A DNA stretch of 64,000 nucleotides, taken from positions 1 through 64,000 of the forward strand of contig NZ_SGWV01000014.1 of the NCBI RefSeq assembly GCF_004216565.1, in the 5' to 3' direction. The notes below the pieces were generated by a model. The model did not search any database. It worked only from the letters and a program-made list of their open reading frames with translations, and had not been told where the DNA came from. This document shows positions 26,298-36,450 of the stretch, one piece after another. This DNA comes from Sphaerotilus mobilis. Its GTDB lineage: Bacteria; Pseudomonadota; Gammaproteobacteria; Burkholderiales; Burkholderiaceae_C. The translations under genes and the position numbers were made by a program. Every line of letters begins with the position of its first letter. The first letter of the stretch is position 1.

Positions 26298-26311
26298 TTG
26301 AGGCAGGTCAA
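26298..26311. promoter_or_regulatory. FNR-type box between fnr and hemN
   Basis: TTGAGGCAGGTCAA matches TTGAT-N4-ATCAA at 8 of 10 bases and is a perfect palindrome in its half-sites. Its centre lies 42 bp before the hemN ATG, so class II geometry would start transcription at the ATG itself. It is 122 bp upstream of the fnr ATG and could also act on fnr. Confidence 0.6.
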
Positions 26312-26346
26312 GTCCGGACGGCCGAGGCGCGGCACAGTCGCAGACC

Positions 26347-27813
26347 ATGCACACGACGATTTCCGGTCCTGTGGCGCCCGAGGCCGCCACATCCCGCCCC
26401 GACACGGGAGACGCCACCTCGCCGCAGCCGCCTGCGCTGAGCGACGACCTGTTGCGGCGGATGGACCGGCCGGGCCCGCGCTACACGTCCTACCCGACCG
26501 CCGACCGCTTCGTCGAGGCCTACACCGCCGACCACTACCGTCAGGCGCTGGCCCAGCGCGCCAGTGGCGCAATCGGCGCAGCGGGCGGACCGTTGTCGCT
26601 CTACGTGCACGTGCCGTTCTGCGAGTCGGTCTGCTACTACTGCGCCTGCAACAAGATCGTCACCAAGGACCACGGCCGAGCCAGCGCCTACATCGATGCG
26701 CTGGCGCGCGAGATCGAACTGGTCACCGACCTGCTCGGGCGCGGCCAGTCGGTCACCCAGCTGCACTTCGGTGGCGGCACGCCGACCTTCCTGGACGACG
26801 GCGAGCTCGACCGCCTGATGGGCATCCTGCGCCGCCACTTCACGATCGAGCCGCGCGGGGAATATTCGATCGAGATCGACCCGCGCACCGTCACCCGAGC
26901 GCGCCTGAAGCACCTCGCCGATCTGGGCTTCAACCGCCTGTCCTATGGCGTGCAGGACTTCGACGCCGACGTGCAGAAGGCCGTGCACCGCGTCCAGCCC
27001 TACGAACAGGTCGAGGCGCTGATGAACGACGCCCGCGACCTCGGCTTCCAGTCCATCAACGTCGACCTGATCTACGGCCTGCCGCGTCAGACGCCCGAGA
27101 GCTACGCCCGCACCATCGGCCAGGTTGCTTCGCTGCGGCCCGACCGCATCGCGATGTACGGCTACGCCCACCTGCCGCAGCGCTTCAAGCCGCAGCGCCG
27201 CATCGTCAGCGAGGAACTGCCGACCGGTGCCCAGCGCATCGGCATGCTGTCGCAGGCCATCAGCGGCTTCATCGCGCATGGCTACCAGTACATCGGCATG
27301 GACCATTTCGCGCTGCCCGAGGACTCGCTCGCGCAGGCCAAGCGCCAGGGTCGGCTGCACCGCAATTTCCAGGGCTACAGCACCCAGGCTGACTGCGACC
27401 TGATCGCGCTGGGCGTGTCGGCCATCGGCCGCGTCGGTGCCAGCTACAGCCAGAACGCCAAGACGCTGGACGAGTACTACGACGCCCTCCAGCGCAACGA
27501 GCTGCCGATCGTGCGCGGCCTGTCGCTGACCCGCGACGACCTGGTCCGGCGCGCCGTCATCATGGCCATCATGTGCCACGGCCGCTTGAGCTATGAATCG
27601 GTCTCGCTGGCCCACCTGATCGACGTGAGGAGCTACTTCGGCGCCGAGCTGGAGGCGATCGAAGGCCTTGCCGAGGACGGCCTGGTCACGCTCGACGGCG
27701 ACGGCTTCGAGCTGACCGCGCTGGGCTGGTACTTCGTGCGCTCGGTGGCCATGGTGTTCGACAAGCACCTGCGCGCCGACCTGTCGCGCGAACGCTTCTC
27801 GCGCGTGATCTGA
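26347..27813 (+). CDS. hemN: Oxygen-independent coproporphyrinogen III oxidase (HemN)
   Basis: A 488-residue radical-SAM enzyme that decarboxylates coproporphyrinogen III in heme synthesis without O2. The cluster motif is CESVCYYCAC (Cys92, Cys96, Cys99). N-terminal RPGPRYTSYPTADRF, FGGGTPTFL, YGVQDFDADVQKAVHR and YQYIGMDHFALPEDSLA are family signatures. The first ~25 residues are poorly conserved, so a slightly later start is possible. The gene is divergent from fnr behind an FNR-type box, which fits low-oxygen expression and the heme demand of the cbb3 oxidase. Confidence 0.95.
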   Translation: MHTTISGPVAPEAATSRPDTGDATSPQPPALSDDLLRRMDRPGPRYTSYPTADRFVEAYTADHYRQALAQRASGAIGAAGGPLSLYVHVPFCESVCYYCACNKIVTKDHGRASAYIDALAREIELVTDLLGRGQSVTQLHFGGGTPTFLDDGELDRLMGILRRHFTIEPRGEYSIEIDPRTVTRARLKHLADLGFNRLSYGVQDFDADVQKAVHRVQPYEQVEALMNDARDLGFQSINVDLIYGLPRQTPESYARTIGQVASLRPDRIAMYGYAHLPQRFKPQRRIVSEELPTGAQRIGMLSQAISGFIAHGYQYIGMDHFALPEDSLAQAKRQGRLHRNFQGYSTQADCDLIALGVSAIGRVGASYSQNAKTLDEYYDALQRNELPIVRGLSLTRDDLVRRAVIMAIMCHGRLSYESVSLAHLIDVRSYFGAELEAIEGLAEDGLVTLDGDGFELTALGWYFVRSVAMVFDKHLRADLSRERFSRVI

Positions 27814-27859
27814 GCCTTGCTGGCGACGTGGCCTTGACCGGCCCGATGCCGGTCGCTCC

Positions 27860-27865
27860 GACAAT
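27860..27865 (+). promoter_or_regulatory. -10-like element (GACAAT) six bases before an ATG
   Basis: GACAAT (4 of 6 to TATAAT) ends exactly 6 nt before the ATG at 27872, and no ribosome site is visible. This is the same spacing as at 15443-15455 and suggests a leaderless transcript. Confidence 0.35.
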
Positions 27866-27871
27866 CCCGAC

Positions 27872-28633
27872 ATGAGTCTGACCCTCGCCGCTTCCGCCGC
27901 CCTGATGGGCCTGGCTGGCTCGCTGCACTGCGCCGGCATGTGCGGCGCCGCCTGCACCGCCGTTGCTGGCCGCTGCACCCCGCAGCGTCCGGGGCAGGGC
28001 ACCGCCGCCGTGCTGGCCGGTCGCCTGATCGCCTACGCGCTGGCCGGTGCGCTGGTGGCCTCGGCCGCCGCCGGCCTGCGCTGGCTGGGCGAAGGCGTGG
28101 GCTGGTTGCGGCCGGTCTGGTCCGGCCTGCAGCTGGCCCTGCTGGTGCTCGGCCTGTGGCTGCTGGTGCGCGGGCGCATGCCGGCGGCGGTGCAAGGCTG
28201 GATCGAGTCGCTCGGCCAGCCGCGTTCGCCCAGCCAGGTCGGCGAGGAGGGCTGGCAAGCCATCCGCATCGAACGACGCCTGCCCGGCGGCCTGAAGGCC
28301 GGCGCGCTGGGCCTGCTGTGGCCGGTCATCCCCTGCGGTCTGCTGCATGGCGCCTTGCTGGTCGCCTCGATGGCCTCCGATCCGCTGGCCGGCGCGGGCG
28401 TCATGGCAGCCTTCGCGCTGGCCAGCAGCGTCGGCCTGGTCGCGGGTCCGGCGCTGTGGTTCCGGCTGCTGCCCAGCCTGCGCCGCCGCGCCGCATCCGA
28501 TGTCGGCGGACTGGCCTCGGTCGACGACGGCGGCGCCCTGGCCTTGCGTCTGGCCGGCGCCATGCTGGTGGCCAGCGTCGGCTGGACCCTGGGACACGGC
28601 CTGCTCGAACCGCTGCAGGCCTGGTGCGCCTGA
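27872..28633 (+). CDS. DsbD_2/TauE-SafE-like membrane protein
   Basis: A 253-residue integral membrane protein with about six helices. The first helix carries the family signature SLHCAGMCG, in which the His and two Cys residues are conserved and could carry a metal or redox function. Homologues are commonly found next to cbb3 oxidase and copper-handling genes, and here it follows hemN and the cco locus by 58 bp. Databases often label these as sulfite exporters, but the context suggests a role in oxidase or cytochrome maturation; that is inference. Confidence 0.8.
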   Translation: MSLTLAASAALMGLAGSLHCAGMCGAACTAVAGRCTPQRPGQGTAAVLAGRLIAYALAGALVASAAAGLRWLGEGVGWLRPVWSGLQLALLVLGLWLLVRGRMPAAVQGWIESLGQPRSPSQVGEEGWQAIRIERRLPGGLKAGALGLLWPVIPCGLLHGALLVASMASDPLAGAGVMAAFALASSVGLVAGPALWFRLLPSLRRRAASDVGGLASVDDGGALALRLAGAMLVASVGWTLGHGLLEPLQAWCA

Positions 28634-28725
28634 CGGGTGCGGGCAGGCACGTCCCTTGCACGCAGGGCGAACGCGCCTCGTGTCGCAGGCAACGGCCTGT
28701 CAAGTCCACGACAGAGTGCCTGACC

Positions 28726-28731
28726 TAGAAT
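28726..28731 (+). promoter_or_regulatory. Candidate -10 (TAGAAT) for icd
   Basis: TAGAAT matches the -10 consensus at 5 of 6 bases and would leave a leader of about 42 nt with an ACGGAG ribosome site before the icd ATG. No convincing -35 was seen at the correct distance. Confidence 0.35.
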
Positions 28732-28779
28732 CGCTTTCCCCTGAGAAATCACCCTACCGAATCACACGGAGTCGGCCAC

Positions 28780-30033
<1,254 letters not shown>

Positions 30034-30090
30034 TGCCTGCCTGACGTGACACGGGTCGTCCCAGGGCGTCCCGTGTTGCTGCTTGACGGA

Positions 30091-30123
30091 ACCCCAGTTC
30101 GTTGATTCGACTGGGGTTTTTTT
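30091..30123 (+). terminator. Rho-independent terminator of icd
   Basis: Stem ACCCCAGT (30091-30098) pairs with ACTGGGGT (30110-30117) around an 11-base loop and runs into seven Ts (30117-30123), 57 bp after the icd stop. Confidence 0.9.
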
Positions 30124-30301
30124 ATGGCCTCACCACGGAAGTCCGCGTCGACGGCTCCAGAACAAGGCAGGGCCACAGTCGGGGCCCACACGCGACCAGC
30201 GCCGCCCACGACCTGGCGGTCCCAGGCTCGCCTGACCTTCCATGTGCTTGCCCGTCGCAGGCGCCGATATGCGGGTGCTGCAGCCGGCCTGAGGCCAGGC
30301 G

Positions 30302-30643
30302 TCACCCGCCGACGCGCTTGACGCGGTGCCCTGCCTGGGTCAACCACGACATCACGCGTTCGACGTGGTCGCCCTGTACCTCAATCACCCCATCCTTCGC
30401 GGCGCCGCCGGCACCGCAGGCGGCACGCAACTGCTTGCCGGTGGCGGTCAGCGCCGTGGGGTCCAAGGCCAGGCCTCGCACCACGGTCACGGTCTTGCCG
30501 CCCCGGCCCTGCTTCTCGCGGCTGACACGCACGACCCCGTCGCCCGCAGCCACGGGCAAGGCCGCCTTGCAGATGCAAGCCGCCAGCGCCTGCCGGCAGC
30601 CAGGGCAGGTGCGTCCATGATCGGTGCTGTAGACAAGAGCCAT
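30302..30643 (-). CDS. SUI1-family translation factor (YciH-like)
   Basis: A 113-residue bacterial eIF1/SUI1 homologue. The conserved core is GGKTVTVVRGL, ATGKQLRAACGAGGAAKDGVIEVQGDH and the C-terminal LTQAGHRVKRVGG. Upstream there is an N-terminal CPGCRQ...CICK pair of Cys motifs that could bind zinc. Such proteins affect start-codon fidelity in vitro, but their role in bacteria is unclear. The ATG at 30643 gives MALVYSTDHGRTC. Longer frames through this region on the same strand are antisense to the chemotaxis gene and are not real. Confidence 0.9.
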   Translation of the reverse strand: MALVYSTDHGRTCPGCRQALAACICKAALPVAAGDGVVRVSREKQGRGGKTVTVVRGLALDPTALTATGKQLRAACGAGGAAKDGVIEVQGDHVERVMSWLTQAGHRVKRVGG

Positions 30644-30976
30644 GGGGTCGCATCGTACGGATAAGCGCGGCTGGGTAGCTGATCTTGGGGTTGGCTGGGT
30701 AGTGGCTTCAGACCAGGTAGGGCCGGTCAACCCGCCCTTCATGGCGGGCTGACACGGGTGCACGACAAGGCGGCGGCACGCTTGCGCCGTCCGCAGCGGC
30801 AGATGTTGGCGGAAGGCCGTGCTGTTTGACCGATTGCGGCGGGGTGACGGCTTGCACACTGGTTGCCGGGACATGTCGGTCTGCGGCTCGGCGTGTCGCG
30901 CCCGTGGGGCGGTTCTGCAGCACCCACACAAACACCCGGCCGTCGTTGGCCGTGCCAACACGAACGGCTGCCATCC
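30644..30976. other. 333-bp divergent intergenic region, SUI1 gene / chemotaxis receptor
   Basis: No gene with a credible start or composition is seen. A 10-bp direct repeat GGCTGGGTAG occurs at 30669-30678 and 30693-30702. It must hold the promoters of both divergent genes, but no sigma-70 or sigma-28 consensus was convincing. Confidence 0.5.
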
Positions 30977-33016
30977 ATGTTTCAACGCCTGACACTGCCT
31001 CACAAGCTTGCTTTGCTGGTCGTGCTGGCGGCCTTGCCGCTGCTGCTGTTTGGTGGCTTGTGGCTGCACGGTCAGGCCGAGGCGATCCGGACGGTGCGCA
31101 ATGAGCAGGCCGGCGCCGACGTGGCGGCGAGCCTGTTGGCGATCTCGACGGCCACTCACAGCCATCTGGACCAGAGCCCGTCCTGGCGGGCGGGGCGCTC
31201 CGATGCCGCTGCGGCGCGTGATTCCGCCGGTCAGGAGATCTCGCGGGCGGCGGCTCGCAGCGTGGCGGCGCTGGCGCAGCGGCCGGCGTGGGCCTTGACG
31301 ACCGAGGGCCAGCGTCTGGCCGACACGCTGGCGGTGCTGGTCCGCACCGATGCACACGACGCCCAGGCCAGCCTGGCGGCGCACCTCGCGGCCTTCCGTG
31401 GCATGGCGGCCCTGATGGAGCGGGTTGGCGAAACCTCGGAGCTGCTCTACGACCCTGAAGCGTCGACCTACTTTCTGGCCACCGTCGTGATCGACCACCT
31501 GCTGCCGTGGTCGGAATCGGCGGCGCGTGTGCGTGCGCTGGGCGTCGAGGCCGTCGCTGGTGGGGCATCGCCGATGAGCGACCTGTCGACCGCCTGGGGC
31601 CCGGTCGAGGTGATGGCGTCCCGGCTCGATGCGCTGTCGGTCAAGCTTGATGCCCTGAAGCGCCATGGCGCTGGCTCGTCGGAAGTCCATGCCCGCGCCG
31701 AGGCGCTGGGCCGCGCCTACGTCGAGCGGGCGCGTCAGGTGCTGGCGTCCGCGCCGAACCCGGGTGACGCCGCCGCGTTCGCCGATGCGGGCCGCGAGGT
31801 CATGGACGCCATCGCGGCCAGCCAGCAGGCGGTCGTCGGCGAACTGGGCGCGCTGCTGGCGCAGCGCGAAGCCGCCCTCGAGCGCCGTCGCACGCTGGCC
31901 GTTGCCGGGGGTCTGGCCTGTGCGACCTTGGTGCTGGCACTGGCCGTGGCGATGGTTCGCGGCACCTTGCGCGCCACCGTCGAGGTCTCGCGCGCCCTGC
32001 AGGCGGCGGCCGATGGCAATCTGACCCTGCCGCTGGCCATCGAGGGCTGCGATGAGTTCGCCACCATGGCGCGCTCCGTCAACCTGATGCGCGAGCGCCT
32101 GAGCACGATGGTGCGCACGATCCAGGGCGATGCCCTGGCCGTGATGCAGACGGGGATGCTCTTGTCCGACGAGAGCCAGTCGTTGGCCGAGCGCACCGTC
32201 CAGCAGGCCAGTTCGGTGGAGGAGAGCGCGGTCAGCCTCGAACAGGTCAGCAGCTCGGTGCAGTCCGGCGCGGAGCGGGTCCAGCAGGTCGAGCAGCTCT
32301 TCTGCAACGTTGCCGTCACGGTGGACGGCGGGGTGGACCAGATGCAGGCGGCGGTGAGCACGGTCGAAGGCATCGAGGCCGGCAGCCGCCGTGTGGCCGA
32401 GATCGTCGGCGTGATCGATGGCATCGCCTTCCAGACCAACATCCTGGCCTTGAATGCTGCTGTGGAAGCGGCGCGGGCGGGCGAATCGGGCCGCGGCTTC
32501 GCGGTCGTGGCCAGCGAGGTCCGCATGCTGGCGCAGCGCAGCAGCACGGCGGCGGGCGAGATCCGGTCCCTGATCGCCGAGTCGACCGCGCAGGTGGCCG
32601 CTGGCTGTCAGCAGATCCGCAGCGCGCGCGACAGCCTGTCCGAGCTGCTCGGCGATGTGCAACGGGTGGCCCACGCGCTGGGCGACTTGGCGATGTCGGC
32701 GCGTGAGCAGTCGGAAGCCGTTGCCGAGGTCTCCAACGATGTGCGTGACATCGGCAGCGCCACGCACCAGACGGCCAGCAGCGTCGTGAGGGCATCGGCC
32801 ATGGCCCAGGCCCTGGGCGAGCAGTCCCAGGCGCTGCACCGGGCCTTGAACGCCATCCGGGTGACCGAAGCCGATGACGTCGGTGCGGCAAGCGGTGACG
32901 CGGTCTGGAGCTTGCCGCCTCAGGACGTGGCCATGTCGCCGTCGTCCGGCGGGTCGAGCGGCCAGTCGGCCGGTTTGCCCATCGCTTGGAGCGGCAGTCT
33001 CGCGCCGAAGCGGTAG
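30977..33016 (+). CDS. Methyl-accepting chemotaxis protein
   Basis: A 679-residue receptor. It has a first helix ([20 protein letters not shown]), a periplasmic or NIT-like sensing region of about 280 residues rich in helices, a second helix ([19 protein letters not shown]), a HAMP domain, and a cytoplasmic signalling domain. The hairpin tip reads [35 protein letters not shown], as in classical receptors. The ATG at 30977 starts just before the first helix. Its last 97 bp overlap the convergent coumarate:CoA-ligase-like gene of the PYP operon. No CheW-binding pentapeptide or cognate che genes are nearby. Confidence 0.92.
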   Translation: MFQRLTLPHKLALLVVLAALPLLLFGGLWLHGQAEAIRTVRNEQAGADVAASLLAISTATHSHLDQSPSWRAGRSDAAAARDSAGQEISRAAARSVAALAQRPAWALTTEGQRLADTLAVLVRTDAHDAQASLAAHLAAFRGMAALMERVGETSELLYDPEASTYFLATVVIDHLLPWSESAARVRALGVEAVAGGASPMSDLSTAWGPVEVMASRLDALSVKLDALKRHGAGSSEVHARAEALGRAYVERARQVLASAPNPGDAAAFADAGREVMDAIAASQQAVVGELGALLAQREAALERRRTLAVAGGLACATLVLALAVAMVRGTLRATVEVSRALQAAADGNLTLPLAIEGCDEFATMARSVNLMRERLSTMVRTIQGDALAVMQTGMLLSDESQSLAERTVQQASSVEESAVSLEQVSSSVQSGAERVQQVEQLFCNVAVTVDGGVDQMQAAVSTVEGIEAGSRRVAEIVGVIDGIAFQTNILALNAAVEAARAGESGRGFAVVASEVRMLAQRSSTAAGEIRSLIAESTAQVAAGCQQIRSARDSLSELLGDVQRVAHALGDLAMSAREQSEAVAEVSNDVRDIGSATHQTASSVVRASAMAQALGEQSQALHRALNAIRVTEADDVGAASGDAVWSLPPQDVAMSPSSGGSSGQSAGLPIAWSGSLAPKR

Positions 33017-34191
33017 GACTTGGGCCGGGCCGGCGCGCGCAGGTGTGCGTCCGCCCACGCCCAGAGTCGGCTGCGCAGCACGTCGAGGTCGGCCCCCGGC
33101 GCGGGCACGATGAAGGCCTTCAGCCGCGAACCCTCCGCTGGCGCCATCGGCCGGACGGCCGCATCGGCCACCTGAGGACATCCGAGCAGGACCTGGCGGA
33201 CCTGCGCCGGGTAGACGTTGCTGCCGCCGACCTGCACCGCCTCGTCGAGCCGGCCCACGACCCGGAACTCGCGGGCCCCCTGCCAAGCGAGGTGGTCCTG
33301 CAGGGTGTGGATACCGACCGTGCCGTCCGGTGCGGTGCGCAGCAGCCGGGTGTCATCGGCGTCATCACGCGACCAGTGGGGCATCAGCTGGTAGGGCGCC
33401 GAGGCGTCCCGACGGGTGCCGATGCCGGCCGTCTCCGAACTGCCGTAGACCTGCGTCAGGCGGGCGAGTCCTTGGGCCAGCAGGCTGTCGGCGACGTCAT
33501 CGGGGCAGGGCGCGGTCGAGGTGATGCCGTGCACGCCAGGCGGCAGGCGAGCGGCGTGTCGGGCGACCAGCGCCCAGTGCGCCGGGTGACTGACCAGCAG
33601 GTCGCCCGGCTGCAGGTGGCGCGCCAGCGCCTGCGGCGTCAGCCGGCGCACGTCGATCACCGCCTCGCAAGCCAGTCGCGCGGGCAACAGCACCGAGAAC
33701 AGGAAGCCGTAGATGTGGTGCGCCGGCACGGCGGCCAGCACCCGCCGCGCGCCCGCGGTCAACGTCGCCAGGTGATCGACCTCCTGCTGCAGGCTGGCCA
33801 GCGTGTGGGTGCAGGGCTTGACGTCGCCGCTGCTGCCCGACGTGCGGAAGGTCAGCCGGGCGTCGAACGCCGCCAGGCCCGAAGCGGCCAGATCGACCCA
33901 GTCGCCCACATGCTCGCGCGCCAGCAACAGGTCCTCGACGCCACTTTCATGCAGGTGCAAGGCCTCGCTCAGGGCGGTCGCGACGCTCAGCCTTTCCAGC
34001 GAATCCAGCCCCAGGCCACCCTCGTGCAGCGCGACGTCCGGCGGCCAGGGCAGCGCGCGCAGCGGCGAGCCGCCCGGGCGCAGCCGGCTCACCTCATCGG
34101 CGATCAGGTCGGTGACGACGCGATGCAAGGCGTCCGGCGCCGCGTGCCAGACCGGCGACGGCGCGTGCGTGCCACCGCCGCTCACCGTCAC
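32920..34191 (-). CDS. 4-coumarate:CoA-ligase-like AMP-binding enzyme with ACP-like N-terminus
   Basis: A 423-residue adenylate-forming enzyme. The A3 loop TSGSSGDVK is at residues 117-125, YGSSETAG is the A5 motif, [19 protein letters not shown] the A7/A8 region, and MGKPADW carries the likely catalytic Lys. It is shorter than plant or catabolic 4CL enzymes (about 540). The first ~105 residues resemble an acyl-carrier protein, with GLDSLE placing Ser64 at the phosphopantetheine position. GTG start overlaps the pyp stop (GTGA), so the two genes are coupled. The likely role is activating p-coumarate for the PYP chromophore. Confidence 0.85.
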   Translation of the reverse strand: MTVSGGGTHAPSPVWHAAPDALHRVVTDLIADEVSRLRPGGSPLRALPWPPDVALHEGGLGLDSLERLSVATALSEALHLHESGVEDLLLAREHVGDWVDLAASGLAAFDARLTFRTSGSSGDVKPCTHTLASLQQEVDHLATLTAGARRVLAAVPAHHIYGFLFSVLLPARLACEAVIDVRRLTPQALARHLQPGDLLVSHPAHWALVARHAARLPPGVHGITSTAPCPDDVADSLLAQGLARLTQVYGSSETAGIGTRRDASAPYQLMPHWSRDDADDTRLLRTAPDGTVGIHTLQDHLAWQGAREFRVVGRLDEAVQVGGSNVYPAQVRQVLLGCPQVADAAVRPMAPAEGSRLKAFIVPAPGADLDVLRSRLWAWADAHLRAPARPKSYRFGARLPLQAMGKPADWPLDPPDDGDMATS

Positions 34192-34595
34192 ACCCGCTTG
34201 ACGAAGATCCAGTAGGAGTTGTCGGCCAGGCCACGCTTCATGTGGATCTTGACCTTGGTCGGCCTCATCTGGTGGTCGAACACGTACTCGAACAAGGTGT
34301 TGAGGTTGTTGGCGCGCACGCCCGCGTCGAACACGCCCTTGAACGTCGGCCGGTTGGTGCAGGGCGCCACCTCGGTGAAGAAGTTCTTGCCGATCATGGT
34401 CAAGGGGTCTCGACCGGTGATGGCGCCCTCGGCCGCGTTGTACTTGACGATGCGGCCGCCCGCGTCGAGCTCGATCGCGCCGAACGCCAGCTGGTTCAAC
34501 TGCACGTCGTCCAGCTTGGCCAGCACGTTGTCGTCGTCCAGCCGCCCGAATGCGACGGTCTTGAGGGCGATCGGGGCTTGTGGCTTGTCGCTCAT
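34188..34595 (-). CDS. pyp: Photoactive yellow protein (PYP)
   Basis: A 135-residue blue-light photoreceptor of the PAS fold that carries a p-coumaric acid thioester. It aligns without gaps, offset by +10, to Halorhodospira PYP as recalled from memory. Chromophore Cys69 is Cys79 (VAPCTNRP), and the hydrogen-bonding set Tyr42, Glu46, Thr50 and Arg52 is Tyr52, Glu56, Thr60 and Arg62 ([14 protein letters not shown]). Met100 is kept (Met110), but Tyr98 is replaced by His108. The end SYWIFVKRV is typical. It is the first gene of a two-gene operon with the coumarate:CoA-ligase-like gene. No tyrosine ammonia-lyase is in the window. Confidence 0.96.
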   Translation of the reverse strand: MSDKPQAPIALKTVAFGRLDDDNVLAKLDDVQLNQLAFGAIELDAGGRIVKYNAAEGAITGRDPLTMIGKNFFTEVAPCTNRPTFKGVFDAGVRANNLNTLFEYVFDHQMRPTKVKIHMKRGLADNSYWIFVKRV

Positions 34596-34732
34596 CTGTC
34601 GGGTTCTCCTGGTGTCGGGCAAGACAAGGTCAAAACCCAAGCGGAACCCGATTCTAGGCACCCGACCACCGGGGGCGGCCGAGGTGCGCGTCAGGCTGTC
34701 AGCGCGCCCTCACGCCGGCCTGCTTGTAGCGA

Positions 34733-35830
34733 TCAATGCCGGCCCAGCAGGTCACCGAAGACGGTGTGATCGCCTTCCCGGCGATCGGCGCCGGGCGCGT
34801 CGTAGAGCACGAGCCAGCGCGGCTTGCCGCCCGACAACGCCAGCGGCAGGCCGCAGATGGCTTCGGCCCGGTTGCTGCCGGGGCCGTGGGGCAGCGGCAC
34901 CGACTCGGTCAGTGCCGCGTGGAAGCGCACCGGCTCGCGGTTGGCGGCCAGGTCGGGCAGGGCGTTCGGCCACTTGAAGAGGCGGATGTCGCCGTTCAAC
35001 ACCATCGTCGGTCCGGCCAGGATGAAGAGATCGTCGCCCGAGACGTGCAGGTCCCGCACGCCCAGCCCGTCGAGCGGCAGGAAGTGCTTGCGGACCAGCG
35101 TGCCCTGGTCGTCCAGCGGGACAAGGTGCAAGGCCGGCGACGAGGTGCCGCGCGGCGCCACCTCGATCTCCAGCAGCGCCGACCAGCCGCGCAGCACGGG
35201 GCCGCGCAGGCCGAGCAGCAGCCGCCGGCCGTTCACCGCCAGGCCTTCGATGTCGAAGCCGTTGTCCTTGCCCGGGATGGCCATGTAGGGCCCGAGGTGC
35301 GGGTCATCGGCCAGCGCGCGGGTGAGCAGGTTGGACTGCGCATCGCCCTTCAGGCGCAGCGCCTGTCGACCATCGCGAGCCTGCTTCACGAGGCAGGGCG
35401 CGCCCTGGGCGTCGAGCTCGATGGGCAGGCAGGCCAGCAGGCGGCGGTTGCCGTCGAGCGTCACCTTCGCCAGCCGCCGGGCGTTGTCGGCGTCGTCCCG
35501 ACCGGGCTTGGCGTTCTTGCGCTTCAGGCCGTGCGAGCCGACGACCCAGAGGTAGCCGTCGACCACGGCCATGCCTTCGAGATCCGCCTCTTCATCGGGC
35601 GCACCGGGCAGTTCCAGCAGATCGGCGAGCGGGAAGTCGCGCACCTCGCCGAAACGCAGGGTCTCCTTGCCGATCGGATCGAGCCGGCGCAGCCGGTCCA
35701 CGCCGCAGGCTTCATCGCCGGCGACCCACAGCCAGTCATCGGTCAAGGCCGCGCCGGACAGGTTGGTCTGCACGAGCGAGTCGGCTGCGAACTCCAGGCG
35801 GACGGCGTTGGCAAGGCGGGCGTTGGGCAT
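34733..35830 (-). CDS. DUF3616 family protein
   Basis: A 365-residue soluble protein of the DUF3616 family, probably a beta-propeller. Recurrent blade-like stretches include DDWLWVAGDEACGVDRL, EGMAVVDGYLWVVGSHGLKRK, FDIEGLAVNGRRLLLGLRGP and RDLHVSGDDLFILAG. No signal peptide or catalytic motif is evident. The ATG at 35830 gives MPNARLANAVRLEF; upstream codons belong to a noncoding GC-rich stretch. It is on the same strand as pyp, 137 bp upstream of it. Function unknown. Confidence 0.85.
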   Translation of the reverse strand: MPNARLANAVRLEFAADSLVQTNLSGAALTDDWLWVAGDEACGVDRLRRLDPIGKETLRFGEVRDFPLADLLELPGAPDEEADLEGMAVVDGYLWVVGSHGLKRKNAKPGRDDADNARRLAKVTLDGNRRLLACLPIELDAQGAPCLVKQARDGRQALRLKGDAQSNLLTRALADDPHLGPYMAIPGKDNGFDIEGLAVNGRRLLLGLRGPVLRGWSALLEIEVAPRGTSSPALHLVPLDDQGTLVRKHFLPLDGLGVRDLHVSGDDLFILAGPTMVLNGDIRLFKWPNALPDLAANREPVRFHAALTESVPLPHGPGSNRAEAICGLPLALSGGKPRWLVLYDAPGADRREGDHTVFGDLLGRH

Positions 35831-35986
35831 CGGTGCGACTCCAGAACTTGGCAGGCCCGACGGGGCCGCGCGAGCCCGGAGTCTGCAGTGAACTGCCGCT
35901 CGATGCGCGGTCTCGACCAACGCGCAGGTCACTGGCGCGTGGTACGGGCCCTTCGGCCGCGCCATCGTGCGCGCGCCCGACCCGCG

Positions 35987-36352
35987 TCAGCTCACCTCGA
36001 CCACCGGTACAAAGCCACCAAAGATCATGCGCTTGCCGTCGAAGGGCATGGACGGGTTGCCGGGGTTGGAAGGGTCCATGCGCGGGTCTTCCATCATCGT
36101 CTTCATGGCGGCGTCGCGGGTGGCCTTGTCCGGCCATTCGACCCAGGAGAAGGCGACCGTCTCCTCGCCCGTTGCCTGGACGGCGCGGCGGAAGTCGGTG
36201 AGCTTGCCGACGGGGACGTCATCACCCCAGCACTCGACCACACGCAGGGCGCCCAGTTCGATGAACAGTGCGTCGAAGTGGCGGGCGTGGTCGATGAAGG
36301 CCTGCCGGTTGGCGGTGGGCACGGCGATCACGAAACCATCGATGTAGGACAT
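35987..36352 (-). CDS. DUF1428 family protein (YbaA-like)
   Basis: A 121-residue protein of the DUF1428 family, a dimeric alpha/beta barrel (ferredoxin-like) fold. Typical segments are YIDGFVIAVPTANRQAF, VVECWGDDVPVGKLTDF, ETVAFSWVEWPDKATRDAA and MPFDGKRMIFGGFVPVVEV. The ATG at 36352 follows a GGAGAGCC ribosome site. Biochemical role unknown. It lies between the DUF3616 gene and the glucan synthase gene, all on the minus strand. Confidence 0.93.
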   Translation of the reverse strand: MSYIDGFVIAVPTANRQAFIDHARHFDALFIELGALRVVECWGDDVPVGKLTDFRRAVQATGEETVAFSWVEWPDKATRDAAMKTMMEDPRMDPSNPGNPSMPFDGKRMIFGGFVPVVEVS

Positions 36353-36450
36353 GGCGGCTCTCCTGTCGGGTGGACGCGGCGGCGTGGCCGCTGGGAAGCA
36401 TGACGCTACACCCGCACGACTCGCTTCGCGAGCAGCGGCTGGGCTCTGCG

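Noticed and set aside
14487-28633. The two TauE/SafE-like proteins as a duplicated gene
   Set aside because: They belong to different branches: one is a TauE type in the cys operon, the other has the HCAGMCG signature of the DsbD_2 type near the cco locus.
30302-33286. A single 994-residue fusion of the SUI1 protein with a long N-terminal extension
   Set aside because: Only the last 113 residues are conserved and they begin with a good ATG. The rest is antisense to the chemotaxis receptor and to the intergenic region.
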